DNA from: Gaiellaceae bacterium
Lineage (GTDB): Bacteria > Actinomycetota > Thermoleophilia > Gaiellales > Gaiellaceae
Assembly (NCBI GenBank): GCA_026002995.1
Contig: BPGK01000001.1
Coordinates: 1,860,001 to 1,924,000 of the forward strand
Length of the DNA stretch: 64,000 nucleotides
Direction of reading: 5' to 3'
Part shown: piece by piece, positions 40,830-49,665 of the stretch
Layout: the number at the start of each line of letters is the position of its first letter
How positions within the stretch are numbered: position 1 is the first letter of the stretch
Notes under the pieces: model-generated
What the model was told of the DNA's origin: nothing
The model's input: the letters and a program-made list of their open reading frames with translations, nothing else
Database searches by the model: none
Program-made: the position numbers and the translations under genes

Positions 40830-43800
40830 CTACGTCGCGATCGCTGCCTCGCCGAGGAGCGAGCGCACCTCGGCGAAGAAGTCGGAGTCGGGCGTGACGC
40901 GGTAGTCGGGGCCGAGGGCGAGCGTCCGCTCGCCGGTCGAGGTCTCGAGCTCGACGTAGACCGCCGTCTCACCGGGGTACTGGCGGACGAGGGCGGCGAG
41001 CTCGCGGATGAGACCGGCCGGCGCCTCGCGAGCGTCGATCCGAATCCGGACATCGGTGCGCGGAGAGGCGGCCTCGAAGGGCGTCACCTCGAGCGCGACG
41101 AGCTTCGTCTCGCCTGCTTGCTTGTGGTCGACTCGTCCCTTCACGACGAGGATCGCGTCCGCCTCGAGGTGCTCGCGCGCCGCGGCGTACGTCGAGTTGA
41201 AGACGACGATCTCGACGCTTCCGGTCGGATCGTCGAGGGTGACGAAGACCATCGGATCGCCACGCTTCGTCGTCACCTGCCTGAGCGCCGAGACGATCCC
41301 GCCGACCGTCACGATCTCGCCGTCTCTCCGGCGCTCGAGCTCCGCGATCGCGCAGTCCGTTCGGCGCCGGAGGTCACCGCGCACGCGCTCGAGCGGGTGG
41401 TCGGAGACGTACAGCCCGAGCGTCTCCTTCTCGAGCCGCAGGAGCTCGCGCTCGTCGAACTCGGCGGTCGCGATCGGCGGGTGGTGGGTCGCCGCCGAGG
41501 CCGCCTCGTCCTCGCCGAGACCGTCGAAGATCGACGCCTGCCCGGCGAGCCGGTCCTGCTGCTGACGGGAGCCGTGGGCGAGCGCAGCATCGAGGATCCG
41601 CTCGTCGAGCATCCCCATCCGCGTCGCGCCCGTCGAGCCGAGCGCTCCACAGCGGATGAGCGACTCGAGCGCCCGTCGGTTGAGGTACTGGGGATCGACA
41701 CGCTCGACGAGGTTCCAGAGCGACGTGAACGGGCCCCCCTCCTCGCGCGCCCGGACGATCGCCTGCGCGGCCGCCTCGCCGACGTTCCGGACGGCGTTCA
41801 GGCCGAAGCGGATCTTCCCTTCGACGACGGCGAAGTCCGCCTGCGAGTAGTTGACGTCGGGCGCGAGCACCTCGATCCCCATCTCGCGGCAGGCGTTCAC
41901 GTAGAAGGGGACGCGGTCCTTCGTGTTCATGACCGACGAGATGAGCGCGGCCATGTACTCGCGCGGGTGATGGGCTTTGAGCCACGCGGTCCGGTAGGCG
42001 ATGAGCGCGTAGCACGCCGCGTGCGACTTGTTGAACGAGTAGTCCTGGGCCTTCTGCATGTCGTCCCAGAGCTGGCGCGCGACCGCCGGGGCGACGTCGT
42101 TCCGAGCGCAGCCGTCGAGGAACTTCTGCTCGAGCGAGGCCATGAGCGAGTGGATCTTCTTCCCAATCGCCTTGCGGAGGTCGTCGGCCTCGGCAGGCGA
42201 GAAGCCGGCGAGCTGCTTCGCGATCTCCATGTACTGCTCCTGGTAGACGCAGATCGCGTACGTCTCGCCGGTGATCGGCTCGAGCCGCGGATCGAGGAAG
42301 GTGACCGGCTCCCGTCCGTGCTTGCGAGCCGCGTACGTGGGGATGTAGCCCATCGGACCGGGTCGGTAGAGGGCGACGAGCGCGATGAGGTCCTCGAAGC
42401 GCGTCGGCTTGACCTGCCGCAGCGCCTCGCGCATCCCCGAGGACTCGAACTGGAAGACCCCGGTCGACTCGCCGCGGGCGAGCATCGCGTACGTCTCGGG
42501 ATCGTCGAGCGGGATCGCCGACATGTCGATGCCGCCCGCGAGCTCTGCCGCCTTCTCGATCACGTCGAGGTTGCGGAGCCCGAGGAAGTCCATCTTGAGG
42601 AGGCCGAGCGCCTCGACGTCGCCCATCTTGAGCTGGGTCACGACCTCCTGGTCGGCGCCCTTCTGCTGCAGCGGAACGACCTCGATGAGCGGCTGTGCGC
42701 CGATGACGACGCCTGCAGCATGGATCGAGTCGGCGCGCGTCAGGCCCTCCAGCGGACGCGCGAGCTCGACGATCTCCTTGGCGACCGGGTCGCTCTCGAC
42801 CGCCTTCGCCAGCTCCGAGCCGGGCTTGAGCGCGTCGGCGAGCGTCTGCCCCGGCCCCTCGGGAACGAGCTTCGCGATCTTGTCCACGACCCCGTACGGG
42901 ATGTCGAGCACGCGCCCGGCGTCGCGGATGGCGGCGCGGGCGGCCATGGTCGAGAAGGTGATGATCTGCGCCACACGGTCGCGGCCGTAGCGCTCGGCGA
43001 CGTAGTTGATGACGCGGTCTCGCCCCTCCACCGCGAAGTCGATGTCGATGTCCGGCATCGACTTGCGGCCCGGGTTCAGGAACCGCTCGAAGAGGAGGTC
43101 GTACCGGATCGGGTCGAGGTCGGTGATCTCGAGGCAGTACGCGACGAGCGAGCCCGCCGCCGAGCCGCGGCCCGGGCCGACGCCGATGCCGTTCCGCTTC
43201 GCGAAGCGGATGAAGTCCCAGACGATGAGGAAGTAGTCGGCGAAGCCCATCTCCTTGATCGTCTGCAGCTCGAACCGAAGCCGCTCGGTGAGCTCCGGCG
43301 TCGGGCGCCCGTACCGGGCGACGAGGCCCTTCTCGCACAGCTCGACGAGGTAGTCGAAGGCATCGCGGCCATCGGGCACCGGGTAGCGCGGGAGCAGGAT
43401 CCGCCCCAGCTCGAGCTCGACGTTGCAGCGCTCGGCGACCTCGAGCGTCCGCGCGAGCGCGTCCTCGAGCCCGGGGAAGTCGCCCGCCATCTCCTCCTGC
43501 GTCTTGAAGAAGAACTCGTTCGTCTCGAGGCGCCAGTGCCGTGGGTTCTTGAGCGTGTCCCCCGACTGGATGCAGAGCAGGGCCTCGTGGGAGTACGCGT
43601 CCTCGGCGTTCAGGTAGTGGACGTCGCCCGTCGCGACCAGCGGAAGCCCCGCGTCCTCGGCGAGCGCGACAAGCGCGGGGTTGATGCGCTTCTGCTCTTC
43701 GAGGCCCGCATTCTGGATCTCGACGTAGGTGGAGTCGCGGCCGAAGATCTGCACCAAGCGGTCGAGATCGGCGCGCGCGTCGCCAGGTCGGCCCTCGACG

Positions 43801-44228
43801 AGCGCGCGCGCAACCCGGCCGGAGAGGCATCCGGAGAGGGCGACGATGCCCTTCGCGTGGCGATCGAGCAGCTCCCAGTCCACGCGCGGCTTGTAGTAGT
43901 AGCCCTCGAGGTAGCCGAGCGAGCTGAGCTTGATCAGGTTCCCGTACCCCTCGTTCGACTCGGCGAGCAGCGTGAGGTGGGCGTACCCCTTCCGCTGGGC
44001 CCGACGGTCGTCGGCGACGTACACCTCACATCCGAGCAGGGGCTTCACGCCGGCGGCGCGGGCCTCGCGATAGAGCTCGACGACGCCCGCGAGCGAGCCG
44101 TGGTCGGTGAGCGCGACCGCAGGCATCTCGAGCGCGGCCGCCTTGGCGACGAGCGCCGGTATGCGGCAGGCCCCGTCGAGGATCGAGTACTCCGAGTGGA
44201 CGTGGAGGTGGACGAAGGGAACGGCCAC
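40830..44228 (-). CDS. dnaE: DNA polymerase III alpha subunit
   Basis: The replicative polymerase, 1132 residues. The N-terminal PHP domain keeps its metal motifs (FVHLHVHSEYSILDG, VALTDHGSLAG), consistent with an intact editing-type PHP. The polymerase core has FVGPGRGSAAGSLVAYCL-like GVGPGRGSAAGSLVAYCL, the catalytic KSMPDIDIDFAVEGRD and FNKSHAACYALIAYRTAW. The helix-hairpin region YSQADFAVVEGKIRFGLNAVRN is followed by an OB fold (VTVGGIVSALRQVTTKRGDPM). GTG 44228 has TAGGAT 9 bases upstream. Only this one alpha subunit lies in the window. Confidence 0.96.
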   Translation of the reverse strand: MAVPFVHLHVHSEYSILDGACRIPALVAKAAALEMPAVALTDHGSLAGVVELYREARAAGVKPLLGCEVYVADDRRAQRKGYAHLTLLAESNEGYGNLIKLSSLGYLEGYYYKPRVDWELLDRHAKGIVALSGCLSGRVARALVEGRPGDARADLDRLVQIFGRDSTYVEIQNAGLEEQKRINPALVALAEDAGLPLVATGDVHYLNAEDAYSHEALLCIQSGDTLKNPRHWRLETNEFFFKTQEEMAGDFPGLEDALARTLEVAERCNVELELGRILLPRYPVPDGRDAFDYLVELCEKGLVARYGRPTPELTERLRFELQTIKEMGFADYFLIVWDFIRFAKRNGIGVGPGRGSAAGSLVAYCLEITDLDPIRYDLLFERFLNPGRKSMPDIDIDFAVEGRDRVINYVAERYGRDRVAQIITFSTMAARAAIRDAGRVLDIPYGVVDKIAKLVPEGPGQTLADALKPGSELAKAVESDPVAKEIVELARPLEGLTRADSIHAAGVVIGAQPLIEVVPLQQKGADQEVVTQLKMGDVEALGLLKMDFLGLRNLDVIEKAAELAGGIDMSAIPLDDPETYAMLARGESTGVFQFESSGMREALRQVKPTRFEDLIALVALYRPGPMGYIPTYAARKHGREPVTFLDPRLEPITGETYAICVYQEQYMEIAKQLAGFSPAEADDLRKAIGKKIHSLMASLEQKFLDGCARNDVAPAVARQLWDDMQKAQDYSFNKSHAACYALIAYRTAWLKAHHPREYMAALISSVMNTKDRVPFYVNACREMGIEVLAPDVNYSQADFAVVEGKIRFGLNAVRNVGEAAAQAIVRAREEGGPFTSLWNLVERVDPQYLNRRALESLIRCGALGSTGATRMGMLDERILDAALAHGSRQQQDRLAGQASIFDGLGEDEAASAATHHPPIATAEFDERELLRLEKETLGLYVSDHPLERVRGDLRRRTDCAIAELERRRDGEIVTVGGIVSALRQVTTKRGDPMVFVTLDDPTGSVEIVVFNSTYAAAREHLEADAILVVKGRVDHKQAGETKLVALEVTPFEAASPRTDVRIRIDAREAPAGLIRELAALVRQYPGETAVYVELETSTGERTLALGPDYRVTPDSDFFAEVRSLLGEAAIAT

Positions 44229-44298
44229 GGGAAGGCCATCCTACTGCCGAGACCCGACGGGACCCGACGGCGCCCCGGCGAGGCGACGACGCTGTCGC

Positions 44299-44547
44299 TC
44301 AGCCCGTCTCGCCGGCCCAGAGGGCGTCGGCGAGCGAGCGCCACTCGTCCCGCAGGTCGACGCGCCCGGTCACCCGCTGGAGCTCCCAGTAGGCGCGGAC
44401 GAGCGCCCCGAGATCGGGCTCCCGGCCGTCCTCGCGACCCGACTCGAGGACGCGGAGCCACCACGCGCCCGCGTCGACTCCGTGCTCAGCGGAGAGGACG
44501 AGCGCGCGGTCTCGCAGCTCCGTGGTCGATGTCTCGAGGCGGGCCAT
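44299..44547 (-). CDS. Small protein of unknown function upstream of dnaE
   Basis: An 82-residue candidate: MARLETSTTELRDRALVLSA, then EHGVDAGAWWLRVLESGRED and PDLGALVRAYWELQRVTGRV, ending WRSLADALWAGETG. It is helix-rich with several Trp, and the amino acid composition looks like a real protein rather than a high-GC shadow. I recognise no family. It shares its strand with dnaE, 70 bases upstream. GATAGC lies six bases before the ATG. It is divergent from the phosphatase gene with a 99-base gap. Confidence 0.55.
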   Translation of the reverse strand: MARLETSTTELRDRALVLSAEHGVDAGAWWLRVLESGREDGREPDLGALVRAYWELQRVTGRVDLRDEWRSLADALWAGETG

Positions 44548-44646
44548 GACCACGCTATCGGCACGGCGCTCGGAGGCGTTGAGGCGCGCCACCCGGACGA
44601 GGTACCCACCCTGCGGGCTCACCCTCTGGGCAGACTGTGCGCCGTC

Positions 44647-45111
44647 GTGCGCCCTCCCACCGTCGTCGAGCCCAACCGCCTCATCGCCGGCCGCCATCCG
44701 TGCGCGTGGGGCCCGGACAACGCGCCCGCCGAGGTCGCGGCTCTCCTCGAGGCGGGGGTCACCCTCTTCCTCGACCTCACGCAGGAGGGCGAGCTCCAGC
44801 CGTACCGTCAGCTCGTCCCCCCTCCCGCACGACACGTCCGCGCGCCGATTCGCGACCTCTCGGTTCCGAGCGACGGGCAGCTCGTCGCGCTCCTCGACGA
44901 GATCGACCGCGAGCTCGAACGCGGGGGCGTCGTCTACGTCCACTGCTGGGCAGGCTGCGGCCGCACGGGGGTCGTCGTAGGAGCCTGGCTCGTGCGGCAC
45001 GGCGCCGACCCGCACGACGCGCTCGCGCGCATCGCCGAGCTCCGTGGGCGGGGCTGCCCGCAGACGCTCGAGCAGCGGCTGCTCGTCTTGAGCTGGGCCC
45101 CGGGGCGCTGA
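44647..45111 (+). CDS. Dual-specificity/tyrosine phosphatase-like protein
   Basis: A 154-residue cysteine phosphatase. The catalytic P-loop is VYVHCWAGCGRTGVVVGAWL (HCxxGxxRTG, with Cys and Arg present), preceded by the general-acid region PIRDLSVPSDGQ. The start EPNRLIAGRHPCAWGP and DLTQEGELQPY resemble atypical phosphatases of the KAP/PTP type in bacteria. GTG 44647 is used; a much longer open frame upstream is antisense to dnaE. CAGACT lies 10 bases before it. Substrate unknown. Confidence 0.82.
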   Translation: MRPPTVVEPNRLIAGRHPCAWGPDNAPAEVAALLEAGVTLFLDLTQEGELQPYRQLVPPPARHVRAPIRDLSVPSDGQLVALLDEIDRELERGGVVYVHCWAGCGRTGVVVGAWLVRHGADPHDALARIAELRGRGCPQTLEQRLLVLSWAPGR

Positions 45112-45202
45112 CCGTCGCGCCGCCCTCCCCGAAACGGGTGAGCGAGACCCGTCGCGGGCGCTCCGATATGGCTGGTGATGCGCATCGGCCCTCCTCGCCA
45201 CC

Positions 45203-46291
45203 ATGCATCCCTCGTTCGATAGCGACCGCGAGATCGGAAGCGAGATCCTCGCGGCCAGGATCGAGTCGCTCGCGGCGTGGATCGCCGAAGTCGAGTCGCG
45301 CGTGCGGACGACCGAGCTCGCGACGACCGACGAGGCCGGAGCGCGCGAGCTTCGACGCGCACTCGAGGTCATCGCGAGCCACGACCCCGATCTCGGCGAG
45401 AAGCTCGGCGACAAGATCGCCGTCGTCAGCGAACGCCTGGAGACCCTGTCGTCCGCGCTCGCCACGACGGCGTCCTCGCTCGCGGCCAAGGACGGAGAGA
45501 TCGCCGAGCTCAGGCACCGGGTCGAGGAGCACGAGGTGCGACTCGAGCTCCTCTCCACGACCCGGGCCGGGCTCGGCTCGGGCGCCGGAGACGACCTCCG
45601 GCGGGCGATCGCCGAGCTCTCCGCCAGGGTCGAGGCGATCGTCGAGGGCGACGCCGCCCGACGCCGCGACCTCGAGGAGCTCGCGGCGCGGTTCAGCAGC
45701 TCGGACGAGCACCTCGGCTCGCTCGCCGACGAGCTGAAGCAGCGGCTCGAGGAGCTCGCCGGAGACGCGCGGGCTCCCGCCGACGAGCGGCTCGAGGAGC
45801 TCGACACCCGCCTTCACTCGCTCGAGCTCGCGGTTGGTGCGACGCAGGAGTCGTACGCGGAGATCGCGCAGACACGGACGCAGCTCGAGGGACTGCGCAT
45901 GCGCCTCGCCGCTGCCGAGCGGGAGCTCGCCGCGCTGTCCGGCTCGCAGCACGTCGCCGATCGCATCAACGACGTCGCGCGGCGGTTGGCGGCGATCGAG
46001 CCCGCCGTCGAGCTCTCCCGGCTCTCGTACGTTCCCACGCCGGAGTCGACGCGCACCGGCGCCGAGCTGCGGGCCCTCGAGCTGCGGCTGGAACGCGCGG
46101 AGGCGGCCGAGCGGGAGACGCGGATCGAGTTCCTCACGCACCTGGAGCGGCTCGCGCAGCGAATCGAGGAGCGCCTCGGCTCGCTCCGCGACCCCGAGGA
46201 GGCGGCCCCGACCCCACCGACCTCGCCGCGAGCGCAGGTGGTGGCGCTTCACGAGCCGGAGCGCGCCGAGGCGTCGTCCTCCTCGCTGTAG
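45203..46291 (+). CDS. Long coiled-coil protein of unknown function
   Basis: A 362-residue protein that is almost all coiled coil, with heptads from about residue 15 to 325 rich in Leu, Glu, Arg and Ala (for example VVSERLETLSSALATTASSL and LRHRVEEHEVRLELLS). It has no signal peptide or transmembrane segment. The last 40 residues are Pro/Ser-rich and end ASSSSL. Structural or scaffolding roles are typical of such proteins, but no family is recognised. The upstream 91 bases hold an inverted repeat ACGGGT-N7-ACCCGT (45134-45152) and the palindrome GATGCGCATC. The end is 22 bases from the convergent acetyltransferase gene. Confidence 0.72.
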   Translation: MHPSFDSDREIGSEILAARIESLAAWIAEVESRVRTTELATTDEAGARELRRALEVIASHDPDLGEKLGDKIAVVSERLETLSSALATTASSLAAKDGEIAELRHRVEEHEVRLELLSTTRAGLGSGAGDDLRRAIAELSARVEAIVEGDAARRRDLEELAARFSSSDEHLGSLADELKQRLEELAGDARAPADERLEELDTRLHSLELAVGATQESYAEIAQTRTQLEGLRMRLAAAERELAALSGSQHVADRINDVARRLAAIEPAVELSRLSYVPTPESTRTGAELRALELRLERAEAAERETRIEFLTHLERLAQRIEERLGSLRDPEEAAPTPPTSPRAQVVALHEPERAEASSSSL

Positions 46292-46313
46292 CGAGCGGCG
46301 GGCCTCGCCTCGG

Positions 46314-46820
46314 TCAGGCCTCCGGCACGGAGAGGGCCATGAGCACCGCGTCGACGAGCTCGTCGCCGCGGCGGAAGTGCGCCTTGCGGTAGCCCTCTCG
46401 CTCGAAGCCGACGGACTCGTAGAGGCGAATCGCCGGCTCGTTCCAGGGAAAGACGTGGAGCTCGAGCTTCGTCACTCCCGCGTCGCGCGCCCACGCGAGC
46501 GCCGCCTCGAGGAGCATCCGGCCGATCCCCCGTCTCCGCCGGTCGGCCGCGACCATGAGCCCGAGGTCGGCGACGTGCCGGCTCGCGGGATGGAGGTCGC
46601 GCGCGAGCGAGAGGCGGCCGACGATGCGCCCGTCCTCCTCGGCGACGAGCACAGCGGCGTCCGGGTGGCGGCGGACCGCCTTGAGGTACTTCCGCTCCTC
46701 CGCGACGGACCGCCACGTGTCCGTCGCGAGCATCCACCGCCCCTCCTCGCGCCCGACGGCCTCCGCGAGCGCCACGAGCGCGGGGGCGTCTCCCGCCTCT
46801 GCACGCCTCACCCGGATCAC
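46314..46820 (-). CDS. GNAT family N-acetyltransferase
   Basis: A 168-residue GCN5-like acetyltransferase of the RimI/YhhY-type. The acetyl-CoA motif A is LGLMVAADRRRRGIGRMLLEAALAWA (R/QxxGxG/A as RRRGIG), followed by motif B LELHVFPWNEPAIRLYESVGFEREGYRKAHFRRG. The opening IRVRRAEAGDAPALVALAEA is also standard. The GTG start overlaps the ggt stop by 4 bases (GTGA), so the two are coupled. Its substrate (amine, protein N-terminus or antibiotic) cannot be told. Confidence 0.88.
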   Translation of the reverse strand: MIRVRRAEAGDAPALVALAEAVGREEGRWMLATDTWRSVAEERKYLKAVRRHPDAAVLVAEEDGRIVGRLSLARDLHPASRHVADLGLMVAADRRRRGIGRMLLEAALAWARDAGVTKLELHVFPWNEPAIRLYESVGFEREGYRKAHFRRGDELVDAVLMALSVPEA

Positions 46821-48151
46821 GCCACGACGAGGCCGACACCGCCTCGGCGCGGGTCGCCGGCGGCCCGGAGCTCGCCCGCAGGCGTCCGCTCGACCGCCTG
46901 GACACCGCCGAAGTAGAGGTTCAAGGCGTCCCAGCGGACGACCTGCCAGTGCGGGGAGAGCGCCTCGGCGGCGGCGTCCGGCCAGCCTCCCTCCAGGTGC
47001 ACCGTCGATCCCTCGACGTGGAGGCGCGGCGCCTCGATCGCCTCGGCCGGACAGGCGCCGCCGAGGATCCGCCAGGCGACCTGCGCGATGGCCCCCGCGA
47101 GGCGCACCGAGCCTGCGCTCCCGAGCACGAGCCGTGTACGACCGGCCTCGTCGAGCGCGATCGTCGGCGCCATCATGCTCGGCAGACGCTCCCCTGGCGC
47201 CCGCGGCTCGGTCCCGATGACGTCGAGCTCGCCGAGCATGTTGTTGAGCTGGAGGCCCCCGCGGAACACGCCCGAGCCGGCGCCGAGCGTCGAGGAGAGC
47301 GACACCGCCATACCCGAGTCGTCGACGAGCGCGATGTGCGTCGTCCCCTTCGGAGCATCGCTCCAGCGTCGGTACGCGCGACCGACCACCTCCGCCTCGC
47401 CCTCGAGCGACCACGGCTCGAGGGCCGCGAGCCCCGCGAGGATCTCGAGCACGATCTCGCCGCCGCGCGACGGCCGGGGCATGGTGCAGACGCGCGCTTC
47501 CCAGATCCGATCCTCGAGCGGAGCGACCTCTCGGACGCGGTAGACGGCGAGGTCGTCAGCGAGCTCCGGCACGAGCTCCGCGAGCGCCCGAGAGCCGGCC
47601 GCGGAGATCCGCTCGAGCGTCGGGACGAGCTCGGCGGTCTCGACGCGGGTCGGGTCGCCGAAGATGCGGCGGCCCTCGGGGGTTCTCAGGAGGATCCCGG
47701 CGAGGATCGAGTGCAGGAACGCGCGGGGCGGGTCGACGGCGACCCCGCGCCGGGCGAGCTCGATCGCCGGGGCGACGAGCTCCTCCCAGGGTCGCGTCGC
47801 GTAGCGGCCGTGAGCCTCCTCGAGCCCCTGGAGCAGCCCGGGCACAGCCACCGACCCCGTCCCGACGTGGAAGACCTGAGTGCCGGAGTCGGCGAAGTCC
47901 ACCACCTCCTCCTCCATCTCACCGAGCGGCCGCTCCGGCTCGGCGAAGAAGCAGTCGAGCGCGACGACCGCCCCATCCGGCTCCGCGACGAGGAGGAAGC
48001 CGCCCCCGAGCGGCCCGGTGAGCGGCCCCTCCGCGACCGCCGCCGCGAACGCGGCGGCGATGCACGCGTCGACCGCGTTGCCGCCGTCGCCGAGCACCCG
48101 CGCGCCGACCTCGGCGGTCAGCGGATGCCCCGCTGCGATCGCCCCTCGCAT
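46817..48151 (-). CDS. ggt: Gamma-glutamyltransferase-family Ntn hydrolase
   Basis: A 444-residue Ntn-hydrolase of the gamma-glutamyltranspeptidase family. The autoprocessing point that generates the catalytic Thr is visible in KGTTHIALVDDSGMAVSLSST, with GSGVFRGGLQLNNMLGE, LPSMMAPTIALDE and LVLGSAGSVRLAGAI downstream. The N-terminus (AAGHPLTAEVGARVLGDGGNAVDACIAAAFA) is typical. It is shorter than E. coli GGT (~580) and has no signal peptide, so it is probably cytosolic; acylase-type substrates are possible. ATG 48151 is chosen since TACGCT lies 7 bases before it; the earlier ATG at 48175 lies upstream of that box. Confidence 0.87.
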   Translation of the reverse strand: MRGAIAAGHPLTAEVGARVLGDGGNAVDACIAAAFAAAVAEGPLTGPLGGGFLLVAEPDGAVVALDCFFAEPERPLGEMEEEVVDFADSGTQVFHVGTGSVAVPGLLQGLEEAHGRYATRPWEELVAPAIELARRGVAVDPPRAFLHSILAGILLRTPEGRRIFGDPTRVETAELVPTLERISAAGSRALAELVPELADDLAVYRVREVAPLEDRIWEARVCTMPRPSRGGEIVLEILAGLAALEPWSLEGEAEVVGRAYRRWSDAPKGTTHIALVDDSGMAVSLSSTLGAGSGVFRGGLQLNNMLGELDVIGTEPRAPGERLPSMMAPTIALDEAGRTRLVLGSAGSVRLAGAIAQVAWRILGGACPAEAIEAPRLHVEGSTVHLEGGWPDAAAEALSPHWQVVRWDALNLYFGGVQAVERTPAGELRAAGDPRRGGVGLVVA

Positions 48152-48158
48152 GGCGCGC

Positions 48159-48164
48159 AGCGTA
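48159..48164 (-). promoter_or_regulatory. Putative -10 box of ggt
   Basis: TACGCT on the minus strand, 7 bases before ATG 48151. It argues for the shorter GGT start over 48175. Confidence 0.45.
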
Positions 48165-48279
48165 CTGCGCCCCATCCGCGGAAGCCGGTGGCAGTAACTG
48201 GGTCAACCTACTGCACGGCTCCGGGCGACTCTGTGTGTCGCCACCGCGGCCGGGAGAGCTGCTGCAAGCGCGCTCGTGC

Positions 48280-49665
48280 CTACGAGCTGAGGAAGGACGG
48301 CAGCTCGGGATCTGCGCTCGCCCGCGCGCGTGGCGAGGCGTCGAAGGACACCCGCTCGGAGCGGCGGCGGGGGCCGCCGAGGCCGGTCGCGACCACGGTG
48401 ACCCAGACCTGGCCCGTGAGCCGAGAGTCGACGGTCGCGCCGAAGATGATGTTCGTGTCGTCGGTCGCCGTCGCGCGGACGACCTCGGCCGCATCGTTCA
48501 CCTCGACGAGCGAGAGGTCGTCGCCGCCTGCGATCGAGAGCAGGATCCCGCGCGCGTTCACGACCTCGGCGTCGATGAGCGGCGAGCCGAGCGCGCGCTC
48601 GGCGGCCTCGCGCGCCCGGTTCGGCCCGGTCGCGTAGCCGATACCCATGAGCGCCGAGCCCGCGTCCTGCATGACCGCGCGCACGTCGGCGAAGTCGAGG
48701 TTGATGAGGCCGGGCGTCGTGATGAGGTCGCAGATGCCCTGCACGCCCTGGCGGAGGACGTCGTCGGCGATCTTGAACGCGTCGAGCATCGACGTCGAGC
48801 GATCGAGCACCTCGAGCAGGCGGTCGTTGGGGATGACGATCAGGGTGTCGCACGCGGCACGGAGCTCCTCGACGCCTCGCTCCGCGGCGGAGCGGCGGCG
48901 AGTGCCCTCGAACCGGAAGGGCGTCGTCACGATCCCCACCGTCAGCGCACCGAGCTCGCGAGCGATGCGAGCGACGACCGGCGCCGCACCGGTTCCGGTG
49001 CCGCCACCCTCGCCCGCGGTCACGAAGACCATGTCCGACCCGCGCAGCGCCGCCCTGAGCTGGTCGGCGGCATCCTCGGCCGCTTTCCTGCCCACCGCCG
49101 GTTCCGCGCCCGAGCCGAGCCCGTGGGTCACGTCCTCGCCGATCGAGATCTTCGTGGGCGCATCCGAGACCGCGAGCGCCTGGACGTCCGTGTTGACGGC
49201 GATGAAGTCGACCTGCGCGATCCCGGCGTCCATCATCCGGTGGATCGCGTTCAGCCCGGCGCCGCCGACGCCGACGACGCGGATGGAGGCGATGTACGCC
49301 GCGCCCTTCGGGGGAGCGACCTTGTGCAGTCGCGGGGCTGGCTCGAGCATCGTCTGGAAGTAGCGCGCTGCGGCCCGAGAGGCCGCCGCCTCCGCCGTCG
49401 GCTCCGGCTCCGCCGGACGCGCCACGCTCACCGGAGCCACGGGCGGCTCCTCGGAGGTCGGCGCAGGGGTCGGCTGCGCGCTTCGGACGAAGTCGGGGAC
49501 GTGCTCGACCGTCTCCTCGAGCGCCGCCTCCGCGCGCGGGTCTCGCTCGGGTGGGGCGCCTGCAGTCCCCGCGTCGCCCTCGTCCTGCGCACGCTGGGCG
49601 GCCTCCGTCTTCCGGAAGAGCTCCGCGAGGGGGCCCTCACGCAGGCTCGCGCGCTTGCGCGCCAT
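48280..49665 (-). CDS. ftsZ: Cell-division protein FtsZ with long N-terminal extension
   Basis: Tubulin-like GTPase that forms the division ring. The core starts near residue 128 ([17 protein letters not shown]) and is complete: [13 protein letters not shown], the tubulin signature [11 protein letters not shown] (219-229), [10 protein letters not shown], the T7 loop [11 protein letters not shown] and [19 protein letters not shown]. The C-terminal peptide PELPSFLSS resembles the usual D.PxFL tail that binds partner proteins. Unusual are the first ~125 residues, Pro/Glu/Ala-rich, which include EHVPDFVRS (54-62), itself like an FtsZ C-terminal peptide. The gene overlaps parA by 29 bases, not ftsQ/ftsA as in most dcw clusters. 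GGAGGTG precedes the ATG. Confidence 0.93.
   Translation of the reverse strand: MARKRASLREGPLAELFRKTEAAQRAQDEGDAGTAGAPPERDPRAEAALEETVEHVPDFVRSAQPTPAPTSEEPPVAPVSVARPAEPEPTAEAAASRAAARYFQTMLEPAPRLHKVAPPKGAAYIASIRVVGVGGAGLNAIHRMMDAGIAQVDFIAVNTDVQALAVSDAPTKISIGEDVTHGLGSGAEPAVGRKAAEDAADQLRAALRGSDMVFVTAGEGGGTGTGAAPVVARIARELGALTVGIVTTPFRFEGTRRRSAAERGVEELRAACDTLIVIPNDRLLEVLDRSTSMLDAFKIADDVLRQGVQGICDLITTPGLINLDFADVRAVMQDAGSALMGIGYATGPNRAREAAERALGSPLIDAEVVNARGILLSIAGGDDLSLVEVNDAAEVVRATATDDTNIIFGATVDSRLTGQVWVTVVATGLGGPRRRSERVSFDASPRARASADPELPSFLSS

Noticed and set aside
48280-49665. The ftsZ gene being a phage or plasmid tubulin (PhuZ/TubZ)
   Set aside because: The core carries all bacterial FtsZ signatures and the C-terminal tail peptide, unlike TubZ or PhuZ.
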